Of a stretch of 64,000 nucleotides of DNA, positions 54,901-64,000 are shown piece after piece; position 1 is the stretch's first letter; each line of letters begins with the position of its first letter. The DNA is from Parelaphostrongylus tenuis (Eukaryota > Nematoda > Chromadorea > Rhabditida > Metastrongylidae). The notes beneath the pieces were generated by a model. It was not told the DNA's origin, made no database searches, and worked only from the letters and a program-made list of their open reading frames with translations. A program made the translations under genes and the position numbers. The stretch is from positions 62,001-126,000 of the forward strand of contig JAHQIW010000301.1 of NCBI GenBank assembly GCA_019055375.1, in the 5' to 3' direction.

Positions 54901-57900
54901 AAGGGTAGATTTCAACCGTACTTATTTCAATCATTGAGTTTGAGTTTGGTTCGCGTTTTAACGTCTTTTCAAAGTTGCAGATCAATGGGCATTATTTCTG
55001 TTGCAGACTCATTTCCTCGATAAGATAATGGAATTAATGTAGAGCTGGCATTGTTAAAGAAGCAATGACTTCTGAAATGTTTTTGAATATGCAAAGAGAT
55101 TCATGTAAGGTGAGGAAATTATGCAAATATCAGATCTTTCATAGGTGCTTCAAACATCTCGTCTGATATAAAAGTGATCACAACAAAAAATTTCATTGAG
55201 ATGGTGTGATACCTCGATTTATGTCATTTCAAACTCTCCACATCATGGAATAATTCCACAGTTGTGAATTTCAAAACAAAGCGGAGTTTGTCATTGTCTA
55301 TGACTGTTTTTTCTAACCTTGGAAAGAATAGGCTCATGATTTTTACTTGTAAAGCCGTAACACGGCTTTGTTATGATTCACGTTATCTGGACAACGACGT
55401 TTTGCCGAATTTAGCTCTCATCCAAACCTGGTCAAGTTGTCCCCATAACCCAGCCAGCAGAACACCTCTACAACTCCATCGGAAATAATCACCACATCTA
55501 GATTTGAATCACATTTAAAAAAGCAGTACAATTTTCACAGCCTCACAGCTTTCTATGAGTGCTTCATTAGTTTTTCCATGTGGAGACCAACCGTGCAGAA
55601 TTCACGTGTTTTGTCAATACGCTCCTCACATCAAGACAACAGTCTAAAATAAAACGTAAGATTACAGACCTTCACTAGACATCTTTCTATTACGGATTTG
55701 GATTCATTGAATCTATCCATGATTTTTCCAAAATCTTGCGCGATGAGGTTTTACGTTTGTGTGCGAAGATGGTTACGCCTACTTCAAAACGTTCCCTGTT
55801 CTGTACCTGTGTTCTATGCTGGCCTAGTGAGTCAATTTGTTCAGCTCTCAACCTGCCAGGTAAGTTTCTCTTTACGCGGAAGATGAGCAGCCTACTCTTT
55901 ACGCCAATATACTCGTCAATGCATTGTTCATGTTAATCGCTAGCTGTTGTTGTGTTTTACAAGGGAATGAAGCCTTGTCTAGGCTAAGCCAAGTTTTCTA
56001 GTTTATTCAACACTAACAAAGTCAATAAATAGTCGGTTTCGGAAAAAATCAGTGATTGATGTGATAGCTGTTCACGCGTCACTTCCGGCACGGCGCCCTG
56101 TAATTTAAGAGCTGTCGATTAACCCAATAATGTTCACAGCAATCAAAATGTCGTATTGAAGTCAGTTTTGATTCAGTAATCGGTAATCAGCTTCTACGCG
56201 GCAAACTATTTTCTTGGGATCGTCGTTCCATTTATCGGCTTACAATAAGAGTTTAGAAAGGGCTTAGAGGACTTAAAAATGATATTAAGGGCCATAATTA
56301 CCATGCTTATTTGCTATGGGATAGAAACTTCAAGTGTATTAGTGTACCCTGTATAGCCAAATGAAACACTGGCGAGGAAACTCACTGGGTGCCATATACA
56401 CTCTGTCCACATTAATCGTAACCTGCACTCACTTATTGCACAGAGTGCATCTCAGATGTTAAGCTTTAATTAAATGTAATTGACTGCCTCACTAATAAAA
56501 TTGCATAATGAAATAGTTGCACATCAAATTCTAATTTGGTTACAATATTGATATGTTTTAATAATTGCGTCAACTAAATTGCAGCACATTCCTCACTAAC
56601 AAACTTTTATGATCTATTTCATGTGGCATTTTCCGTCCTCATGGAAAAATCTCCAATATTCACACGCTTCCTAGTCGATTGAAAAGATCGCAGCTGCGAC
56701 TGGTGTCCTGTTAGGCATGGCTCACCCTTAACCAGCCAGCCCACTTACTAGAGAGCTGTTCACTTTCCTTTTCCCTCCTACATAACTCAATCCATCGTTG
56801 TTGTCAGATGCAATTGCTTCTTTCTTGCTCAAAGTGTGTTAAATTCGTGAGTCACTCCAAGCATTAAGTTTATAATGAAGTAAGAAATTGTTGATTTCGA
56901 TTTATACTCGATATACCTCAAAATCTCTTTTCCGCTAAGCTTATCTCAGATTTAATTTATCATCATAAATGAGAGGAATGAATTGGATGTGTTCTGTTCA
57001 GAAAAATTGCCTCATGTGTCCAATTCGATTGTCTCCTTAATTCACAGGATCTGATCCAGAAGATTTACTGGAATGAAAGCCAATATTATATCACTTTTTC
57101 ATGTTTTTCTACATTACTTCCTTGTTTCATAGCAAAATGATGCGGAAGGATTTCACCGCTTTTATCCTTCACGAACTTCCATATCAATAACTTCTTTTCG
57201 CTGTCTGCAATAGAACACACTATTTTACATATCTACACCATTGAAAGTACAAATCGCCCAGCTTCAAAGCCTGTGCGAGGTTGGTATATCTTCTTCAGAA
57301 TTTGTAGCTGTCATTTTGGCGATTTCGCCTTCCTCAGAGACTAAACGTGCTATACCATACCATATCTAATTCTATTTGTAATATTTCTTGTATTCAGAGG
57401 CACAATCTAATGCAGAGATCAATTTAAACGTCTACCTTCTATATTAAATCTGTCGTTCAACTACTTACATGGGAAAGATCATTGGTGTGTTGTGGCAAAC
57501 ATTGATTGATGAACCTTACTCAAACCAGAAAATCACTCATAGATAAGGTGCCGCATCATTTATCTTGATCAAACACTCTTCATTCTCTCTGTTTTCTGGT
57601 TCCCAAACTTATCAATACATCAAAATTTTTCGCACCGAGATTTTTGAAACGTACGACAGAAAGCCATAACGTTTTGTGGTATTGAGAGTTCTGCCGCACG
57701 TGTCAAAGACGTCGGAGCAAAAATCCCTGTTTTTTTGGATTAAATTCTTAATGTTCATGATTTTTGATTTAGAAATTTCAATATTTTTAGCGCTGTTGCT
57801 TTGTAAAGGTCCAAGAATGATTAAAAAGAGAGTGAGCCTGGACAGCGCAAGTGATTTGACAGTTCATCTCAGATTGATTTTCTTCTCCAAGTAAGGTTCA

Positions 57901-60700
57901 TTAATTGAAGTGTGACAACATATTGGTAAATCTGATAGAGTAAATGAACGATGGTTGTTGTGTAAAACACATCTTAATTGATTTTCGTAGAAGAGCCACA
58001 AGTGTAGGAGTATGAGTTGCGTAAATAGATATGGTATAGCATGATAAGTCAAGGTTTTGAAGATAATTGAGCCGTCGAAATGTCAGCCAAAAATTTTTGA
58101 GAAGAAATACCAACTTCGAGTAGATTCTCATAAGAAAAGGACAGTTTGTGAAATAGTTTTCGTTTTTCTGCGGAGGTCTAGTGAAGTCAGTCTTTCCCTC
58201 GATTATGTAGTATTGCAGCATTCCTCTAGTTCTTAAAAGGTTTTGGCATGCTCTTTGATGGATTAGAGAACGTCGTTCAACGTCGCACTGTGTACAATAC
58301 AGTCCCCAACCTGTGTACAGTATTTGTTGAATTTGTCAAGTCTCTGGAATCTTTTGGTACGTTCTTCAGCGGATCACTGGATGTAGAATTGTCTGTGTAG
58401 TGAAATGGAGTGATCAACCTTTGATGCGCTCTATCTGCTGGCTAATTATTGGGGGTTCCCCATGTTATAACCGCAAACTTTTGATCGTAGGTGGCATTTC
58501 ATTACACAGAGTTCTTTTTCTTTTCTTCAACCATAGAGCAAAATTGATTTTATTGACAAGAGATGGAACAACTTGGAGGCTATCCGGTAGCGATCTATCA
58601 ATGAAACATTCTGCTGCGTTCAAATTCAAAAATTTCTAGTCTAGTAGAACTACTTATCTTTAGCTTTTTTTGAAATTTCTTTTCTGAGACTTTGTGCGTA
58701 TAAATCAGTGGTTATAGGTGGTTCAATTGCGGTGCACATAGTTCTTTCCCGCGTTATAAGCTAATCAAGCCATCGGTTCCACCGGCGTGAGCAAATTGCT
58801 CGCAGTCATGTCTAGGGAGAGTGAAAAAACGCATATGTTAATTTATCGGTAGCCTTCTATAGCCATTTTGGTGCTCGTAAATCATTCATTGCCCATGCGG
58901 TTCTTGGTCATATTTCGGGTCATGTGTACACATCTTCTCAGTGGTTTGCAGGGATTTTCATCGCACTTTATATATTTCATGGATAAGTTGCTCAACATAG
59001 ATGTATCAAGAGTGCTTAGTGAAACGTTTTTTTTATCTAGATTCAATAATCTACAAGAACGAAGGAGGGGATTTTTTTCTCAGCAAGGGATTAATGATTA
59101 TGAACAGGGTTTGCACACCAGAGAGCGTGGGCGGTGAAGAGGCACACACATGCTTCCACTTGAGCATTGGGATTCGGGATTCTAAACCTTGAGATAAGTT
59201 CTCGATAATGATGAGCTGATAAATTACCGTGGAGATTTCCTCAATGTGGCTCGGATCTTACAGATTATGCGCCTATCAGTGGGATTCATCAAGGCTGTTC
59301 TTCAAAAAAATTTATTTAGGTTCTCAAACTGCTTACTTTGCATCTATTTTGAATCCTTAAGAATGACGGGATGACAAGTTTGGTTTCCGTACTTCAGACT
59401 TAACCAAATACCGTCTATTTATTGATCTTTCCGACGTCTGCACCTATCAATCGATTTTTACTTTCTTCTATATGAGAGTAAAATTTTATTGTATCTTCCA
59501 TCAAGCTCAGTCACTCGTAATGAACTTTTCATTTTATATTAAGACATTTCTATTCTAGAGATTTCGCTAACAATTGGCAGTCTTCTTATTCTAGCACAAT
59601 GGCAAATTAATTATTCTTGAAGATTCGAATTCCATATAAGCCCAATAAGAAAACTGCTGCCTGGGAAATGACAAGGCGCTAGAGAGTATAAAGAGCTCGA
59701 TTATAGGAGCACTACTATTTATTTCCGGCTGGTTTGAAGAGTCGCGACTACCATAGGAAATGGTCGGCTTCTAAAAGTACCGAAAGAAGTTAAGCACACG
59801 CAGCAGAATCTTTCAACTTTATACGGTAATGTGTTTGGCAAATAAAATTTAGCGTATAGTGGTGGCTTCATCTTCTAGATAGACGAAGCAAAGCCCCTTT
59901 CATTATTCTGTAATATTTTCAACCTCATATGTTCTCTAGCTGACAAAAACCTATCGTTTAATATGAATAGAACGGCGTTCAAATAGCTAATGAAATCATA
60001 ATAATTCTCACTCTCAAAATTTTCTAGTCTCGTTTACGAATTTCTTCCTGTTCAACTAAATATTTTGACCATTTTTTTCATACCTACTTTGTTAACACCT
60101 GATCTCGAGTACTATCATCTGTGACATCTGTAACCTGAATAGGCATCGATTGTTAGAGTGTATACCAATAAACTCGCCATGCAATATCGTGGAACCTAGG
60201 ATTGAATATCTCACGGTAAGTTTACTTGTCTTTCTCAAAGATGATATGAAGCTTATTTCCCGGAAACAATCCTCACCACCCCTTCACATAATTCTTATCA
60301 ATTGAAGCTATCTGGCTAAGTCCACTAGTGGGACTTGCACAAACATGAATATGATTTTTGTATCTACGAAAGAAACTTTTGCATAGAAATAGAGACAGCA
60401 AACACTTTTTGAACCTAGATTCTCTATATCCACATGAATATCAAGCACTACGGTTACTTCCGGCTGAAAGTTCAACCCTATCACTCCGGGTACATCGCTC
60501 AGCTTTGTTGTTACCTAGCTTTAGATAGCTGAAATAGGGAAGGCTCCTGTCTCGAATGAGATTTGAAAAGTCAGTAAATACACTGTGTTAAAATTTTTGA
60601 GTTAATGAGGTAGTGTGAGCAAAATCTTCCAAAAAAAAGAAAAAGAGTCATTTTATCCTATTCTCCTAAATTCTCATCAATTAGCGGCTCGTTAGCCAAG

Positions 60701-60792
60701 ATGACTGCAACCAAGCGTCAATCGAAGGCGGAATCGGGTGCCAGAAGGCGCAAAGAAAGCTCCGATCATTCACACATTCAACCACAGATTCC
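60701..60792 (+). other. possible orphan first exon
   Basis: ATG after ttagccaag opens MTATKRQSKAESGARRRKES and SDHSHIQPQI, and a strong donor (CC|gtgagc) lies at 60793, just before an in-frame TGA. Highly basic. No second exon was identified, so it may be chance. Confidence 0.2.
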
Positions 60793-61622
60793 GTGAGCCT
60801 CTGTACACTCTGCTTGAGCAGCTTCACTCCTCTTCTGAGTTTTCTTCTATTAAATTACTCTTTTGATGTGCAATTTGGTCTTGTTGCTAGTTGGTAGACA
60901 GAGACAGCATTGTATAGTGCTTAGTAATTTCTGAACGATCAAAACACGTTCCGGGAAGCATGGAAAGCTATTGGAAATTTCACTTGAAAAATTCGTTTTT
61001 GCGATAGGCATGTACTCATACTTTACACATTTAATACGGCAAATCAGCTTCCCTCGGGTTATTTGAATGTCGCTATATCGACGACGATAAGTGTGACCTC
61101 CTGTGCTTGTTTGGTATCTAAGCTGCAAAAATCATACCAAATTTTACGTTCATATGAAATGTGAATACATTTGAATGTTGTGTCATATCTATCAGTATAG
61201 GAGTTTCAGAATTCATGTCTCCTTAAAGTGCCGTTTGAAAGTTTTCGCAGAACTGAGTATACGAATATCTCGTTGACAACCGTAACACTGTGAGCCATCC
61301 ATAGATTTGTTTATGCAGCAACTCAGAGGAGACTTAGTGTCGTGTTAGCTTCTCTACTTGGGTGACGTACTTGGTTTGTGCGTATTTGAGCGGCTGAGCT
61401 CATTTGAATAGCTTATGTTTCAGCAAATGAGGCAATCACCGGCCAAGTCCCGGAATCATTTCCGTAGAATCCGGCGATGCCGGCTTCAATACTAGTAAAC
61501 ATCGGGTGCTGTTTTCGCTTTTATCATTTACTCTATGAGCTCATAATTCACTCGTACACCGTACTTATGAGAATCAAATACTGGAAAGCTATTTATTGAC
61601 CATTAACATTATTGCGTTTATA

Positions 61623-61919
61623 TCACCACACATAGCAATCAACACAGAGTGGTCCGCCTATAAAAGAGATCGGAGAGTCATAGATTCTCCGAGAAAATGT
61701 CTCTGGACTATCGTAATTCACTGAATGGTCATCCTGTGTATCACTCAAGTCGCCTGGCCGAATCTCTAAAAATCTAACACGACCTCTTAAATTCTTCGAA
61801 AAACCGATGGCCAATAAATGAGCTGTTGGTTGATGATAGTCGATTTTGTTAGGTTGAGGCTTCATTCTGATCAACTCACTAATCATCTCATGCTTGAAAA
61901 ACCAATGAACCCAGTTCAT
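61623..61919 (-). other. unidentified 98-residue ORF
   Basis: Starts MNWVHWFFKHEMISELIRMK and ends near SFIGGPLCVDCYVW. The acidic middle (LEIRPGDLSDTQDDHSVNYD) looks protein-like. No family and no supporting splice site or promoter; could be a gene fragment or transposon ORF. Confidence 0.25.
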
Positions 61920-62794
61920 ATGGTGTCGTTTTCACATGAATAAATTTCTAAGGCGGCCATGCAATTTGATAAATGTGATCACTTACTTTTTTGTTTTCTC
62001 CAAATTTACGACTTCCTTTTTTTCCTTTACTTTGGACAACAGCTTGTGTTGAGAAATTTCAGATCTTTATATCAGTATATGTTCCGACGTTTTTAGCTCA
62101 AAGAGCATCAATTAATATAGAAAACTGTGAACCTTGGCACGATTTCAACTCACATTCCACCTCTAACACCGTCTATAAATATTTCGGCACTTATACGTTA
62201 GACGGCGGCAACTAATTATTCAACCTCATTCGCCGTACAGGAAATTTTTATAGAAGTGTGCAATCATTCAAAAGCCTAAATCTCTGTCTAGCGCAAAAAA
62301 GTGTATGATTTATCGAAATAACCTTTTTTGACAGTGTAAAATTCGAAGAATATTATGCTTTGCACGACCGCACGTTTTTTTCAATCTCGCTTGTATATCG
62401 CTGGACAAATTTCTTTGCTTAGAGTGCTAGTACTCTATCAGTAGCACAAGTGTCGAAGAGCTCGAAAATGTCCTAGCTTTTTAGAGAAGCTCTTTTGATC
62501 GCGCTGTAGAAGGAAGAAAAGATTTGTTTCACATTTCATCGGACTGAGATCTTTCTTTTGATTTTTAGTAATCAATCGATCGCTTATAGTTCAATGATTC
62601 CAACGCTTTGCTTATTTTCTACAGAACCCATCTTACTGCGGTGTAGCACAGAAAATAAGATCGAGTTCCACATAATCGGCGGCTGTTTAACGACTAACCC
62701 GCGGGCAGGGGGATTGATCGATGACCTGACGGGTTAGACATGCGGGGTGCAACTTATTATTCAATCGCGAATTTTTTCTCCTCTTTGAAAGAAG

Positions 62795-63070
62795 CTCCAC
62801 ACAAAGCGATTGAATCAAGTATTACGAGATTTTCTCTGCACCTTCATATGTTTTTTCGTGCTCCCAGGGAATTACACGTGTCATAAAGATGAAAACACAC
62901 GACGAATGTGAATTAAAATCTTTTTCGAATGCTATTACTTCATCAAAAGGCTTTTTCGGAAACCGGCCATGTATTGTTTCAGTCAGAGATTTAGTTTTGG
63001 CATGAATACCAATACTCATATAAAAAGTTCTTGTCCAGCGAGATAGATCGGTTTTTTCATTTGTTGCTGC
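62795..63070 (+). repeat. dispersed repeat B, copy 3
   Basis: See 24430-24670. Shares catatgttttttcgtgctccc, aaaaggctttttcggaaacc and gagatagatcggttttttca-type words with the 45.9 kb copy. Confidence 0.5.
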
Positions 63071-63567
63071 CTAATATGTAAGTAGCACTATTTCCACACA
63101 ATTTTACATAGTTGATCAAGTACGAATGGTATTTTTCTAAATTATGTCGTTTTGTTTGTTATCGCTGGTAGGTTTTTACAAATTCAAATGTCAGGCTTAT
63201 AAAACTATAGTATTATGTGATCCAAAATTCGTCTCATGCGTTTTCTATTGACGTCATAGAGTTTTTTGACTGAATGGATTGCGGATCAGTTTGGCTCTCT
63301 GAATAAAGCGAGCCTCACGAAACGTTAGCCGCTGTACTATTATTGTGTTGTAATCATTATATTATTAAAATGCAGTTTTATTATAACATCATTACACTGC
63401 GAAAAAAGCAATAAAAATACTAGAAGTTTCGACTACTGGTCATTACAATAGCTGTCAGCTCAATTGGGTTTATAAAGCGAAATCGCATACCCGACTAGAC
63501 CTGTTGAAGTGGCTGGTGGCTGAGGGATAACATACAGATACTGAAGAATGAGTGCTGCTGCAAATGT

Positions 63568-63640
63568 GCCTCGGTGGTGTAGTGGTAGAGCACGCGTCTC
63601 CGGATAGGATGCAACGCGGGTTTGAATCCTGTTCGAGGTC
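63568..63640 (+). other. tRNA-like module (73 nt), probable pseudo-tRNA
   Basis: GCCTCGG pairs with TCGAGGT (two wobble). The D arm is GTGT/GCAC with AGTGGTAG loop. The T arm GCGGG-TTTGAAT-CCTGT pairs with two wobbles. The anticodon stem GCGTC/GATGC encloses a nine-base loop instead of seven, so no anticodon can be assigned. The flanks match those of the 24.0 kb module, so it is part of a dispersed element. Confidence 0.45.
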
Positions 63641-64000
63641 GTGTTTTTGTTCACCGCTCAATTCTTTTAGGTAAATATGTAACATCATAATACTCCGAAA
63701 ATACTAGAAATTTTGAGTATTATTGTATTGTTTGTGCTGCGTTACTACACCGTTTTATCGTATTGCGTCAGTGATATTCAGTAAATACTGTTCTTAACGC
63801 ATCGGAGCTGCTTAACTAAAGAAACTAGAGATTTATTTCACCTATGCCGACATTAATAGATAGTTGGTCAGAGGGAATTCTTGGTAATTGAAATAAATTT
63901 CTTTCCATGCAAAAAAGTTTCTTAGTGATTTTACTACATTTGTGTCTTCTCACTTGTATCTCGAAAAGATGCCCTATGTGAAAGTGGGTCCACATGAGGA

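Noticed and set aside
63568..63640. Functional tRNA
   Set aside because: Nine-base anticodon loop, wobble-rich T stem and repeat-like flanks shared with 24.0 kb argue for a pseudo-tRNA in a dispersed element.

Overview
The window is eukaryotic nuclear DNA, most likely from a parasitic clade V (strongylid, hookworm-like) nematode. The evidence is short protein-coding exons (about 60-200 bp) with nematode-style splice sites (ttttcag|, |gtaagt or |gtatgt), introns from 46 bp to over 3 kb, a fairly AT-rich background and very dense degenerate transposable elements. The species assignment is inference. No bacterial operon, CRISPR array, rRNA gene or virus was seen.

Two genuine genes were found. 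Neither is visible as a long ORF because both are split into small exons. (1) Positions 1-19903, + strand: the 3' half (25 exons, about 1,045 codons) of a HEATR5-family gene (human HEATR5A/B, yeast Laa1, C. elegans SOAP-1), a large HEAT-repeat AP-1/clathrin trafficking factor. The N-terminal half lies upstream of the window. Exons 1-19 read cleanly. Three of the last six exons each need a one-base correction to stay in frame, which suggests a local assembly problem or recent decay. (2) Positions 37012-25637, - strand: a nine-exon glycosyltransferase family 11 (alpha-1,2-fucosyltransferase-like) gene of about 347 codons. It has a type II membrane anchor, a GRIGN motif, the HIRRGDF motif and a TYGWW C-terminal motif. 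One of its introns begins AT and another begins GC. The two genes converge on a 5.7 kb repeat-rich spacer.

The introns and spacer are full of mobile-element debris: foldback elements (200-506, 2019-2236, 5132-5354, 8149-8310, 8390-8920, 12955-13320, 18590-19300 with a nested GC-rich element), antisense and sense mariner relics (11330-11700, 25190-25415), a Tc1-like relic (24140-24430), RTE-type LINE relics (27080-27250, 41500-41880, 48330-48470), and a tRNA-derived SINE family with three good copies (27849-28125, 48583-48871, 54317-54611) plus degenerate ones.

From about 37 kb to 64 kb I found no complete gene. This 27 kb holds foldback elements, SINEs, tRNA-like modules, an AT microsatellite and a few orphan exon-like or small ORFs that I could not identify (43228-43394 -, 45583-45744 +, 60701-60792 +, 61623-61919 -). 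The most notable observations are the clustered frameshifts at the HEATR5 C-terminus, the non-canonical introns and the inverted repeat that encloses the first exon of the fucosyltransferase gene, and a SINE insertion whose target-site duplication can be read against a nearby unfilled copy of the same repeat.
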